From contig ONFR01000003.1 in the NCBI GenBank assembly GCA_900317125.1, forward strand, positions 186,001-250,000: DNA of 64,000 bases, given 5' to 3'. The position numbers and the translations under genes are program-made. Below the pieces are notes generated by a model, which worked only from the letters and a program-made list of their open reading frames with translations, did not search any database and had not been told where the DNA came from. The number at the start of each line of letters is the position of its first letter. Position 1 is the stretch's first letter. Shown one piece after another: positions 25,764 through 34,660 of this stretch. This stretch comes from an uncultured Bacteroidales bacterium. Lineage in GTDB: Bacteria; Bacteroidota; Bacteroidia; Bacteroidales; P3.

Positions 25764-28409
25764 TTAGAAGTCGAAACCGGCGCTGAGGTAAACACCCCAG
25801 GGCGAGGGCTGGTTGTAGCGCGACCAATGGACGTTGAACAATATGGGACCGATGAGCGATTTGTGGCCGTATTGCAGTGCAAAGGCATAGTCGGTAAGGG
25901 TGTTCAAGCGATACGCGGAGGCTTCCTCAGCATCGATATCGCCGGCCAATGTGCTGAATCCGGCAACGGTGAAGGAGATGTAGTCTTTGGGGGCGATTTG
26001 CCAGCGGAAATCGATATTGGCCACAACTTCGGCATGGGAGTAGGAGAAGAAGTGGGGCATATTGTAGCCGATGTATGGAAGTTGGTTTTCGTAGAATCGT
26101 CCGGGGGTGATGCCTCCAATATAGCTTTCCATCCATGAAGGGACTATGCCTTCGACGATTCTGCCTTCGTATAACTGGATGTTGGAGTGGAGCCAGAGCG
26201 AGGGCAGGATGGTGAAGGCTTTGGCAACAGGGATGGCGGCCTTGATATGGGCATTGATGTTGTTGGATCTAAAGTAAATGTGCTCGATCGTATTATACCA
26301 TGCGTCAGGGTAGCAGTAGTGGTAGATGTAATAGTCGTAACGGAAGCGGGCGTTGATGCCTTTGGTGGGGAAGTAGCTGTCGTCGGTGTTGTCGTAAGTG
26401 GCTTCGAAGTAGGGGGCGACGACGAAGTGGTCCCAGTTGTTTACAGAGTCGGCACGCATGCCGTTCCACGATCTTCTGAGCGTGTCGGCGACATAGTAGC
26501 TGGTGTCTATGATGTAGGTACCGCCTTCTTGGATGGTGTCGTATCTCTGATGCCATATATAGACGGGTTCGAAAGCGGTTTTCCGCTCGAAGGGTGATAC
26601 ATAGAATTTGACACCCAGCCGAATGGCACCGTGGCGCCATGAGTGGGTGAGGCTAAAGAGGTCGACGGTGTTGTACCAAGATGTCAGCGTGTTGAATCCT
26701 TCGGCGAGATTGGTCTGGGCCGAGTACTGTTCGATGGTCTGGTAGCGGGTGTGGATGTTGAGACCCACCGAAGGACCGTTGAGGAATGCGTATTGGAAGT
26801 TGAGGGTGGCGGAGGGGCTGTTGCCGACGACGGCAGAGATGTCGGCTTTGAAGCCGGAGAGTTTGCGCCGGTTGAAGCCGATGTTGAAGGCTGCGGACAG
26901 CATGGTTTTGGTGTCGAAACGCAGTCCGAAACCGAACTGGTGGATGGGGCCGCGCTTGCAGTGGAAGGCAAGGGTGAAAGGTTCCTTGTCGCCGTAGAGG
27001 CTGTAGGATACTTGGTCGAAGAGTCCTGAGCCGTACATGAGGGCGAGCTCTTCTTCGATGTCGTCGCTGCTGTAGGCATGACCTTTATGAATGCTGCTGT
27101 TCTTCTCGAAGTAGGAGACGATGTCGGGTTTAATGCCTTCGTAGACGACGTTGCCGATAACCACTTTGCGGTTGTGGATATTGATGCCGGGGGTGTTGTT
27201 GAGCGGACGGCTTTTGGTGGGGCCGACCTTCTGCAGGATGGCTTCAAGCCCCTCGGCTTGGCTCTGTGCGGCGACATAGCCGCGGTGGAGGCATTCGGCG
27301 ATGGAGGCGGAGTCGAAACTCATCATGTTCATGCCCGACATGTCGGGGTGGATGTAGACATCGGCCAGGGGGAGGTTGTTGTCGAAGGCGTCTTTGCCCA
27401 TCAGCGAGATGCACTGCATGAGGAGGTTGGCCATTCCGCTGATTTCGGAATAGGTGCGGGGCTGGCTGAGGTCGACGCCGATGATGTAGTCGGCCCCCAT
27501 GGCGCGGGCCATGTCGGTGGGGAAGTTGTTGCGGGTGCCGCCGTCGATGTAGATGCGGCCATCCTTACGGACAGGCGTGAAGAAGAAGGGGATGGACATG
27601 GTGGCGCGCATGGCGTCGGACAGGTGGCCGTGGGTCCAGTATTTGGCTTTCATCGTGACCAGGTCGGTGGCTACGCAGCAGTAGGGGATGGGCAGGTCGC
27701 AGAAGTCCATCGAGTCTTGGTAGCCCACGGTGAGGCTGTTGATGGTGTTGTTGACGTTGTAGCCGTAGATGTAGCCGTCGGGGAGGTTGGAGATGAGGTT
27801 GGCGGTGTAGGCCTGTCCCATCTCGGAGGAGGTGAGGGGATTGGCGGTTTCGTTGGCTTTGCGGGTGATGTAGTCTTCGCGTTGACGGCGTTCCCACTCT
27901 TCGCTCTCGTAGCGGAAGGGGGAGCGGATGAAGTAGGTCTCGTTGTATTTGCGCCGTATGTACGACATCTTGTTGACGGGCACCTGGTCGCTGAGCATCA
28001 CACCCCAGTTGGTGGAGGTGAGGATGGTGTCGATTTCTTTACTGGAGTAGCCCATGGCCACCAGACCGCCGACCAGACCGCCCATGCTGGTGCCGAGCAC
28101 CATGTCGATGGGGATGCCCAGTTCTTCGATATACTCGAGGGCACCCACATGGGCCGCCCCCTTGGCGCCTCCGCCAGCCAACACAAGGGCCACGGTGGGA
28201 CGGTGGCGACGGATGGAGTCCATCTTGTGCTTCATGCGGGCGATGGCGGCGGCATCGGCTGCGGAGTCGATGCTGGCCGAGGCAAGATGGATTGGAACGG
28301 CTTTCTTGTCGGCCTTGGTGCGGGCCTTGCCGCTCAGGCTGTTTTGGGCAAAGGCACTGCCGACAATCAGGGCGGCAAGCGTTAGGAAGAGGATAATTCT
28401 TTTATTCAT
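25764..28409 (-). CDS. Patatin-like phospholipase with surface-antigen barrel (PlpD/type Vd-like)
   Basis: 881 residues with a signal peptide. The patatin domain has the oxyanion loop GGGAKG (79 to 84), the nucleophile GTSMG (Ser108) and a DGG motif (about 288) for the Ser-Asp dyad. A short POTRA-like segment (about 415 to 470, from VVYEGIKPD) follows. The rest is a beta-rich outer-membrane barrel ending VYLSAGFDF. This architecture is that of two-part patatin autotransporters common in Bacteroidota. It starts 8 bases after the EEP-family lipoprotein gene and probably shares its promoter at 29303. Confidence 0.88.
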   Translation of the reverse strand: MNKRIILFLTLAALIVGSAFAQNSLSGKARTKADKKAVPIHLASASIDSAADAAAIARMKHKMDSIRRHRPTVALVLAGGGAKGAAHVGALEYIEELGIPIDMVLGTSMGGLVGGLVAMGYSSKEIDTILTSTNWGVMLSDQVPVNKMSYIRRKYNETYFIRSPFRYESEEWERRQREDYITRKANETANPLTSSEMGQAYTANLISNLPDGYIYGYNVNNTINSLTVGYQDSMDFCDLPIPYCCVATDLVTMKAKYWTHGHLSDAMRATMSIPFFFTPVRKDGRIYIDGGTRNNFPTDMARAMGADYIIGVDLSQPRTYSEISGMANLLMQCISLMGKDAFDNNLPLADVYIHPDMSGMNMMSFDSASIAECLHRGYVAAQSQAEGLEAILQKVGPTKSRPLNNTPGINIHNRKVVIGNVVYEGIKPDIVSYFEKNSSIHKGHAYSSDDIEEELALMYGSGLFDQVSYSLYGDKEPFTLAFHCKRGPIHQFGFGLRFDTKTMLSAAFNIGFNRRKLSGFKADISAVVGNSPSATLNFQYAFLNGPSVGLNIHTRYQTIEQYSAQTNLAEGFNTLTSWYNTVDLFSLTHSWRHGAIRLGVKFYVSPFERKTAFEPVYIWHQRYDTIQEGGTYIIDTSYYVADTLRRSWNGMRADSVNNWDHFVVAPYFEATYDNTDDSYFPTKGINARFRYDYYIYHYCYPDAWYNTIEHIYFRSNNINAHIKAAIPVAKAFTILPSLWLHSNIQLYEGRIVEGIVPSWMESYIGGITPGRFYENQLPYIGYNMPHFFSYSHAEVVANIDFRWQIAPKDYISFTVAGFSTLAGDIDAEEASAYRLNTLTDYAFALQYGHKSLIGPILFNVHWSRYNQPSPWGVYLSAGFDF

Positions 28410-28416
28410 GGCCTGA

Positions 28417-29277
28417 TTAATATCTGAGGGTTGTTATTACGGGATAATGGTCGGAGATATAAGGCACACCGTAGTCGCCGTCGAGGGTGCGGAAGAGCGG
28501 CACCTTCGACCATCCGCGGACAAAGAAGTGGTCGATTTGTTTGCCATCGGCTTTGCCAAAGGCATTGTAGGTGATGGCGTTGTCGCTGGTGTCGGCAATG
28601 TCGCGGGCGGAGATGAGTTTGGCAGCGGTCAGGGGGAGGAAGATGCTGTCCTCCAAAGTGGAGTTCATGTCGCCGCCAAGGATGATGCGGCCAGGGTAGG
28701 TGTCGCACAGCGTGCAAAGCTCAAGGATGGAGTTGCGGCGGGCGGCAGGGCCTACGTGGTCGAGGTGGGTGTTGAGATAGGTGAAACTGCTGTCGGTCGT
28801 GAGGTCGTGGAACAGGCCCATGGTGACGGTGCGGCGGCAGGCGGCATCCCAGCCGAAACTGACGCTGTCGGGGGTCTCGCTCAGCCAGTAGGTGTGCTGG
28901 TTGAGGAGCTCGAGGCGGTCGGTGCGGTAGAAGATGCACATGATTTCTCCGTCGCAGGCGGTATCGGTGGCGGGCAGCCCGTTGTCGCGGCCCACGCCGA
29001 TGCCCTTATACATTCCAGACAAAGCGCTGTCGAGGTAAAGGAACTGGTGGGGAAGGACTTCCTGCATCCCGATGGCGTCGGGAGCCTCCTTCAGGATCAT
29101 GGCCACCACGGCCTCCTTGCGTTGCGACCAGGCGTTGGGACCGTCCTCGTTCTCGGCCCACTGGCTGCCGAGGCGGATGTTAAACGACATGAATTTCAAA
29201 TCAGGATAGGCTTTTGGCGTGTTGGCGCAGCCCATGACCAAAGCCGCAAAAAGTGCGATAATACAGAGTCTCTTCAT
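28417..29277 (-). CDS. Endonuclease/exonuclease/phosphatase-family lipoprotein
   Basis: 286 residues from the ATG at 29277, chosen because it begins the lipoprotein leader (MKRLCIIALFAALVMGC). The EEP fold motifs are present: FMSFNIRLG, GMQEVLPHQ, THLDHVG, LGGDMNS and ISDHYPVI. The family includes metal-dependent nucleases, inositol phosphatases and sphingomyelinases; for secreted Bacteroidales members the substrate is usually unknown. Being in one operon with a patatin lipase, a phosphodiester of a lipid is a reasonable but unproven substrate. Confidence 0.88.
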   Translation of the reverse strand: MKRLCIIALFAALVMGCANTPKAYPDLKFMSFNIRLGSQWAENEDGPNAWSQRKEAVVAMILKEAPDAIGMQEVLPHQFLYLDSALSGMYKGIGVGRDNGLPATDTACDGEIMCIFYRTDRLELLNQHTYWLSETPDSVSFGWDAACRRTVTMGLFHDLTTDSSFTYLNTHLDHVGPAARRNSILELCTLCDTYPGRIILGGDMNSTLEDSIFLPLTAAKLISARDIADTSDNAITYNAFGKADGKQIDHFFVRGWSKVPLFRTLDGDYGVPYISDHYPVITTLRY

Positions 29278-29302
29278 CTTTGTAAGAATTAATTTCACAT
29301 TG

Positions 29303-29310
29303 CAAAGATA
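29303..29310 (-). promoter_or_regulatory. -7 promoter box for the EEP-patatin operon
   Basis: On the minus strand TATCTTTG followed by CAATGTG, 26 bases before the ATG at 29277; it matches TAnnTTTG. Confidence 0.65.
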
Positions 29311-29337
29311 CAAAAAAACTGCAAAATATTAAAAAAA

Positions 29338-29480
29338 AGGGACTTCTATAAATCACCTCGTAGAGGTGATACACTTCGTAACACCGTACAAACCGTAATG
29401 CGCAGTGCGGTGATAGTCAAGATGTAACCAACCTGCGTCCCGAAGTGAAGAAGTGCCAGTGGCACTTCGATAGCGTCAGC
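29338..29480. repeat. Dispersed structured spacer element, copy B
   Basis: Shares ordered words with copy A at 178 to 300 (CTTCT, AATCACC, GGTGA, TAACACCGTA, GCGGTGAT-GTC, GTCCCGA). It has hairpins CACCTC/GAGGTG and AAGTGCCA/TGGCACTT. Noncoding. It marks the left edge of the AT-rich accessory region. Confidence 0.45.
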
Positions 29481-29604
29481 GGAGAAGAAAAAACGACAAT
29501 GAAAACAAATTAATAAAACTCATCTTATACATTACTTTTTCCATTTTCCAGTACAATAAAGACGACCATTCTGAGTTTTTGTAATAAAATCAGGAACAAT
29601 TACT

Positions 29605-29886
29605 ATGGACAACCACATTGAAGAAGGCAGACTATTGCTATTAAAAAACAAAGAAAAGGTTTTTAAATACTATTTTATCGAATATGTATTAATCTTGATA
29701 GTCCTTTCTGTGGCTGATTGGGTTATCGACATCTTCTTCCTCAAGACGTTCTCGTGGTGGGAGATACCACTGGACATAGTATTGAGCGCAGTCATTGCCA
29801 TTGTCTCCTCTTGGCTGCAGGTGCGCTGGAACCGCCGTCGCGAGAAAGAGGTCGCCTATTTCAAGGAAAAATACGGGAAGAAATAA
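29605..29886 (+). CDS. Small membrane protein of unknown function
   Basis: 93 residues with two hydrophobic segments (about 24 to 45 and 53 to 70) and a charged C terminus (RWNRRREKEVAYFKEKYGKK). No family is recognised. It follows the spacer repeat and precedes the ATPase gene by 167 bases; a functional link is not shown. Confidence 0.55.
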   Translation: MDNHIEEGRLLLLKNKEKVFKYYFIEYVLILIVLSVADWVIDIFFLKTFSWWEIPLDIVLSAVIAIVSSWLQVRWNRRREKEVAYFKEKYGKK

Positions 29887-29972
29887 GCATAGAAAAACGG
29901 CATTTCTGTCACTACTTTCTTTGTTTCATTAATCTGTAAATCAATATCTCATCATTTTTTTAGAGTAAAGTT

Positions 29973-29999
29973 CACAACTTTGTGGACCACAACTTTGTG
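29973..29999. promoter_or_regulatory. Twin operator-like repeat upstream of the AAA ATPase
   Basis: CACAACTTTGTG occurs at 29973 to 29984 and again at 29988 to 29999, three bases apart. Each copy is a near-palindrome (CACAA and TTGTG arms). It sits about 20 bases before the -7 box, a usual place for a repressor or activator site. Confidence 0.45.
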
Positions 30000-30017
30000 T
30001 ACTTTCGAAAAAAGTCG

Positions 30018-30025
30018 TATTTTTG
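30018..30025 (+). promoter_or_regulatory. -7 promoter box for the AAA ATPase
   Basis: TATTTTTG followed by CAATCGG, 29 bases before the ATG; it matches TAnnTTTG. Confidence 0.65.
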
Positions 30026-30053
30026 CAATCGGAATTAATAAGAATTACCTATC

Positions 30054-31169
30054 ATGAAGAAATCTTTTGTGTACGGTGTAGCCGTTGATGGTGAGAACTT
30101 TACAGACAGAGTGGATGAAAGTAGGCGTTTGATACGCAACTTTGAAAACGGTCAAAATGTAATCCTGATATCCCCACGTAGAATGGGAAAAACCTCGTTG
30201 GTGAGGCATGTCATTTCTAAAGTTGACACTTCAATCGTTGCTGTCATATACTTAGACATCTACGATTGCCGCACAGAATACGAATTCTATAACAAACTAG
30301 TGTCGGCCCTCTTGAAACAGACATCTAACAAGGGTGAACTGCTATTACAGAATATCAAGGAGTTTTTGACTCGTTTGACACCAAAAATATCATTCGGTCC
30401 TGACCCAAGAAACGAGATGTCCGTGTCGTTGGGTATCACTCCTAAAGACTATTCACCTGAGGAAATCCTTCAATTACCTGAAAAAATAGCACAGAAGATT
30501 GGAAAGCATATTGTAGTGTGTATTGATGAATTTCAGCAGATAGGCTCGTTCACAGATTCAATAGCACTACAAAAACGCATACGTGGGGTATGGCAGTTGC
30601 AGCAGAATTGTTCCTATTGTTTATTCGGAAGCAAGAAACACATGCTGGCAGACCTATTCCAAAACAAGCGAATGCCTTTCTATCAATTTGGTGACGTTCT
30701 CTTCTTACGGCCCATACCTACCGCTGACTGGACACCGTTTATTATTCGGAAATTCGAAGAAAAAGGACAAAAGATAACCAGTGATCAGGTGGTAAGGATT
30801 TGTGATACAGTAGAAAACCAATCATCGTATGTCCAACAATTAGCATGGAACGTAATGCTGTGCAGTGACACAGAGGTTAGCGAAGAAGCAATAGACACAG
30901 CTGTAAGAGACTTAATTGACCAAAATTCCCTGTTGTTTATCCAACAGACGGAGGGGTTGTCGCAGTATCAACTGAATTTCTTGAAAGCAATGGCGGCAGG
31001 TGAGACGGACGACTTTACCTCAGCAGAAATCTTAAAAAAATACAATCTCGGCTCAAAGTCGAACATAAGCAGGATACAGGAAACGCTTATCAAAAAGGAA
31101 CTGATAGAGAAGAATGGAAAGAGCGTTAGATTTGCCGACCCTGTATTCCGACTGTGGATGCTGAGATAG
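30054..31169 (+). CDS. AAA/archaeal-type ATPase with C-terminal winged helix
   Basis: 371 residues. Walker A in ISPRRMGKTSLVRHV (about 42 to 56), Walker B in HIVVCIDEFQQIG (about 152 to 164) and a sensor-like region FGSKKHML match the ATP_bind/AAA_14-type STAND-like ATPases common in Bacteroidales and archaea. The C terminus (about 305 to 371: DFTSAEILKKYNLGSKSNIS and following) reads as a winged-helix domain. Copies of this family occur in variable numbers and are often near mobile or accessory genes; their role is not established. AT-rich codons. Its expression may be controlled by the twin operator upstream. Confidence 0.82.
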   Translation: MKKSFVYGVAVDGENFTDRVDESRRLIRNFENGQNVILISPRRMGKTSLVRHVISKVDTSIVAVIYLDIYDCRTEYEFYNKLVSALLKQTSNKGELLLQNIKEFLTRLTPKISFGPDPRNEMSVSLGITPKDYSPEEILQLPEKIAQKIGKHIVVCIDEFQQIGSFTDSIALQKRIRGVWQLQQNCSYCLFGSKKHMLADLFQNKRMPFYQFGDVLFLRPIPTADWTPFIIRKFEEKGQKITSDQVVRICDTVENQSSYVQQLAWNVMLCSDTEVSEEAIDTAVRDLIDQNSLLFIQQTEGLSQYQLNFLKAMAAGETDDFTSAEILKKYNLGSKSNISRIQETLIKKELIEKNGKSVRFADPVFRLWMLR

Positions 31170-31195
31170 CCATATCGTAAAGTGGGTGAAGAAAC

Positions 31196-31228
31196 AACCC
31201 GCCTTTGGGTCTTGCTCAAAGGCGGGTT
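31196..31228. terminator. Bidirectional terminator
   Basis: AACCCGCCTTTG (31196 to 31207) pairs perfectly with CAAAGGCGGGTT (31217 to 31228), then GGAGTTTTATT. It lies between the convergent ATPase and HDT-repeat genes. Confidence 0.85.
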
Positions 31229-31250
31229 GGAGTTTTATTACTCAATAAAC

Positions 31251-34085
31251 TTACCTTCTCACTACAATCCTCCTTGCGGGAGCGTCGCCAATCTTCACCA
31301 GATAGGCACCCGATTCAGGCACGTCAAGCAGTACCTCCTGTGCCGTCTCGCGTCTGGTGGCCAGCAACCGCCCCACCACGTCGTAGAGACAGACAGTGTA
31401 GCCCTCAGCCCCCTCCACCACAATCTGCCCATTGCGCTGATAAATCTTGGCGTTGAGCAGGGCAATGTTGCCGATGCCCTCACCCTCCTGGATATAGATG
31501 GTGTCGTGGATATAGACGGTGTCGTAGATATAGCGATAGAGGTAGATGGTGTCGTAGATGTAGTTGTTGATGAAGGTGGTGTCGTGGATGTAGTTGTTCA
31601 CGTAATTCACGATAGTGTCGTGGATGTACTGGTAGATAAACGCCGTATCGTGGACGTACTGCGTCAGATGAACGGTGTCGTGGATGTAGTTGTTGATATA
31701 GGTGGTGTCATGAATGTAGTGGTTGATGTACTGCATGATGGTGTCGTGCAGGTACTCGTAGATGTAGCGGTCGAGGTAGGTAGTGTCGTGTATATAGTTG
31801 TTCACGAAAGTGGTGTCATGCACGTATTCTGTCACCGTCCGGATGATGGTGTCGTGGATATACTCATACATCCATTGAGTGAGGTAGAGGGTGTCGTGGA
31901 TATAGTGGTTCACAAAAGCGGTGTCGTGGATGTACTGCGTGAGGAAGGTGGTATCGTGTATGTGGGTGTAGACAAAGGTGGTGTCGTAGAGGGTGCGATA
32001 GATGTAGAGCGTGTCGTGGACGTAGTTGTTGATAAACGTGGTGTCTTCCCCTGCGCTGACATACACCAGTACCGTGTCGTGGATGTAGTTGTTGATGTAG
32101 GTGGTATCGTATACATAGCGTGTGCGGAAAATGGTGTCGTGGATATAGTTGTTCACGAAAGTGGTATCATGGATATAGACGGGGTAGAAGATAGTATCGT
32201 GTACATAGTTGTTGATGAAAGTGGTATCGTGAATGTAGTTGTTCACGTAGTTGATTACTGTGTCGTGGATGTAGTTGTTGATGAAAGTGGTGTCGTGGAT
32301 GTACTGGTTGACGTACTGCATCACCGTGTCATGGATATAGCGGTCTACGTACTGAGTTAGATAGGTGGTGTCGTGGATATAGTTGTTGATGAAAGTGGTG
32401 TCGTGGATGTAGTGATGTACATGCTCTATCACCGTGTCGTGGATATAGTCCCACACTGTCTGTGTCAGCCACACGGTGTCGTGGATGTAGTTGTTGATAA
32501 AGGCGGTGTCATGGATGTATGCCGTGAGCCAAGCGGTATCGTGGACGGTGTTATAGACAAACAGGGTGTCGTACTGAGTGCGGTAGATATAGCTGGTGTC
32601 GTGGATATAGTTGGTGATAAACGTGGTGTCATGCACATACTGGTTCACATAGGCAATCAGCGTGTCGTGGACATAATTGTTGATATATGTCGTGTCATGG
32701 ATGTAGTTGTTGATGTAAGTAGTATCATGCACAATTTGTGTGATATATGTTGTATCGTGGACATAGACGGTGTCATGTGGTAGTTCCCCGACCCCGAAGG
32801 CGGCGACAAAGTTCTGACTTGTGGTAGCGACAAAGGTGAGGGGATTCTCCTGTGAGCCGTTGCTCCACCCGATAAAGCGCGACCCGAAATAGGGGATAGC
32901 AGTCAGTGTCACCGTATCACCAACCGTGAAAGTGCCCCCACCCGTCACACCACCAAGTGTATAGTCATTGGCGGTTACCGTAATGGTTGCGCAGTCTTCC
33001 AAAAAATGAGTGAAGTTGTTCCAGTTGGCAGCACTCATATAACTCGACATCGCCCCACAGGGAACATGGATAGGGAAGTTCATCGGGAAACCCAAGAAGG
33101 TACCAGGATTGATTGTAGGGGGATAACATCTCATCATAATTGATGTTAGCCCATTATAATAATCAAAAACAGAATCTCCTATATAAGTAATTGATGCAGG
33201 TAGTGTGACAGATGTCAAATTAGACAATCCGGTAAACGCAAAGTCGTTTATTGTCTGAACTCCATTTGGAATAACGAGGTTTGTTATTGCAGACCCGTGA
33301 ATAATGAGATTACCAGAATATATTATTGGATTGGATCTCTTGTTTCCAAATGATATATTGCACCATTGTGATACATCTCCAGTGTAGATAACGGAATCAA
33401 AACTATTACCCGTAAATGCGTCACCTCCGATATATTCTACAGATGACCCGACAGTGATGGAATGAATTCCTAATCCCATAAATGCCTGATCAGGAATATA
33501 CCTTACGCTATCCCCTATATTCAATGTGCTGATGTTGAGGCTATTATTTGGAAAAAATCTGTCTCCGCTGCAGTATATTCTTGAGTAACAATATTGTATA
33601 GATGTACCAAATGCACTTACATATAATGAAGTATAAGCAGAATAACCATCTTGGGACCAAATAGACCTACAATTCTCTGCATTAAAATTTATTACTGTTA
33701 AACTGCTATTTGCAAGTGCATATTTTCCAATGGTATCTACAGATTTACCAATAGTAATAGAAGTGAGTCCAGAACAGCTATTAAATGCATATTGGGAAAT
33801 TGTAATTACTGTATTGGGTACAATAATGGATGAAATACCTGTTGTTACGAATCCATTTATCTTTCTAACAAGGTATGTGGTATTGTTGTAAGAAACAGAA
33901 TCAGGAATAACTAACTCAGCTGCTACACTATCAGTGGTAATATAGGCAGATACAGCGACTGAGTTTGAGCCTATTACAGAATAATCAAGATTGTGACCGG
34001 ATGGACTTAATGCAGAAAAAGATTGTGCATTAATACTAAACCCGATTATTATAAAAATCAATAGTGATATAATCTTTGTTTTCAT
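31251..34085 (-). CDS. T9SS surface protein: BspA-like LRR, InlB-like repeat, about 40 HDT repeats, type-A sorting domain
   Basis: 944 residues. Signal peptide (1 to about 21). Residues about 50 to 345 are BspA-type leucine-rich repeats, for example FTGLSNLTSVTLPASITYIG. A Listeria-Bacteroides (InlB B) repeat follows (about 370 to 428, with FIGWSNGSQENPLTF). From about 434 to 862 come about 40 units of the type YIHDTTFINN. The last 80 residues, with the segment VCLYDVVGRLLATR, form a T9SS type-A sorting domain. The protein should be exported and anchored on the surface. The LRR coding half is much more AT-rich than the repeat half. The role is unknown; adhesion or a stalk is inferred. Confidence 0.85.
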   Translation of the reverse strand: MKTKIISLLIFIIIGFSINAQSFSALSPSGHNLDYSVIGSNSVAVSAYITTDSVAAELVIPDSVSYNNTTYLVRKINGFVTTGISSIIVPNTVITISQYAFNSCSGLTSITIGKSVDTIGKYALANSSLTVINFNAENCRSIWSQDGYSAYTSLYVSAFGTSIQYCYSRIYCSGDRFFPNNSLNISTLNIGDSVRYIPDQAFMGLGIHSITVGSSVEYIGGDAFTGNSFDSVIYTGDVSQWCNISFGNKRSNPIIYSGNLIIHGSAITNLVIPNGVQTINDFAFTGLSNLTSVTLPASITYIGDSVFDYYNGLTSIMMRCYPPTINPGTFLGFPMNFPIHVPCGAMSSYMSAANWNNFTHFLEDCATITVTANDYTLGGVTGGGTFTVGDTVTLTAIPYFGSRFIGWSNGSQENPLTFVATTSQNFVAAFGVGELPHDTVYVHDTTYITQIVHDTTYINNYIHDTTYINNYVHDTLIAYVNQYVHDTTFITNYIHDTSYIYRTQYDTLFVYNTVHDTAWLTAYIHDTAFINNYIHDTVWLTQTVWDYIHDTVIEHVHHYIHDTTFINNYIHDTTYLTQYVDRYIHDTVMQYVNQYIHDTTFINNYIHDTVINYVNNYIHDTTFINNYVHDTIFYPVYIHDTTFVNNYIHDTIFRTRYVYDTTYINNYIHDTVLVYVSAGEDTTFINNYVHDTLYIYRTLYDTTFVYTHIHDTTFLTQYIHDTAFVNHYIHDTLYLTQWMYEYIHDTIIRTVTEYVHDTTFVNNYIHDTTYLDRYIYEYLHDTIMQYINHYIHDTTYINNYIHDTVHLTQYVHDTAFIYQYIHDTIVNYVNNYIHDTTFINNYIYDTIYLYRYIYDTVYIHDTIYIQEGEGIGNIALLNAKIYQRNGQIVVEGAEGYTVCLYDVVGRLLATRRETAQEVLLDVPESGAYLVKIGDAPARRIVVRR
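31490..32785 (-). repeat. Coding tandem repeat, HDT units
   Basis: About 40 units of 30, 36 or 42 bases with the core encoding (I/V)HDT. Examples are IHDTTFINNY (10 residues), IHDTVINYVNNY (12) and IHDTVWLTQTVWDY (14). Odd units of 9 and 11 occur mostly as neighbours that sum to 20. Codons vary between copies, so the array is old or under selection for the protein sequence. Confidence 0.9.
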
Positions 34086-34148
34086 GATAAATTCATTATT
34101 ATTGAAAAAAATGACTTTAGTGTGTATTCATCATTTGTTTGACACCTG

Positions 34149-34565
34149 TTAGTTGATTTTTGCTAGGAATTCCTTCTGTTTTTCTCTATTCTCAAATACG
34201 GCAATTCCTATAAAATTAGGGGTTTTCTTAGTAATTATTTGTTTTAGTCCTTTTTCTGTGCTAATATGTAGTCCTTTATACTTCTCCTTTGAATCTATTT
34301 GTCGCCTTGCAATTATTTGATTCCCATCACTGGTTAAATACCCATCCAATACGATACAAAGATAAGATACTTTTGAATATAGATTGCCTAAACTATCTTG
34401 ACCTTTTTTCAGACCCATGGCGCTTATATGATATCTTCTTCTTGATGAATCAATAATGTCTATTACCTCTTCTTTACTCAATCTTTTATTGCCGCATAAC
34501 TTTCGGAAGTCACTGCATGCTGTGTTACTTATTTTTGTTTCTTTAAGTTGAAAAGATACACTCAT
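34149..34565 (-). CDS. Hypothetical protein, AT-rich
   Basis: 138 residues from the ATG at 34565 (MSVSFQLKETK); an ATG at 34595 is in frame. Basic, with no signal peptide and no membrane segment. SKEEVIDIIDSSRRRYHISAM and FIGIAVFENREKQKEFLAKI look like a compact alpha/beta protein. No family is recognised. It lies upstream of the HDT-repeat gene on the same strand, 63 bases away, and downstream of the candidate ncRNA. Confidence 0.5.
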   Translation of the reverse strand: MSVSFQLKETKISNTACSDFRKLCGNKRLSKEEVIDIIDSSRRRYHISAMGLKKGQDSLGNLYSKVSYLCIVLDGYLTSDGNQIIARRQIDSKEKYKGLHISTEKGLKQIITKKTPNFIGIAVFENREKQKEFLAKIN

Positions 34566-34660
34566 ATTATTAACCCTAATACGTGTCGGGCGCAACCAAA
34601 AACTAAAAGAAGGTGCTGATTCCCAAGAAACACCTCATTATTTAGTGTAAGCATACATAT

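Noticed and set aside
31490..32785. The regular DNA repeats could look like a CRISPR array
   Set aside because: Units vary in length (30, 36, 42 bases), stay in one reading frame and code for HDT motifs; there are no unique spacers and no cas genes.
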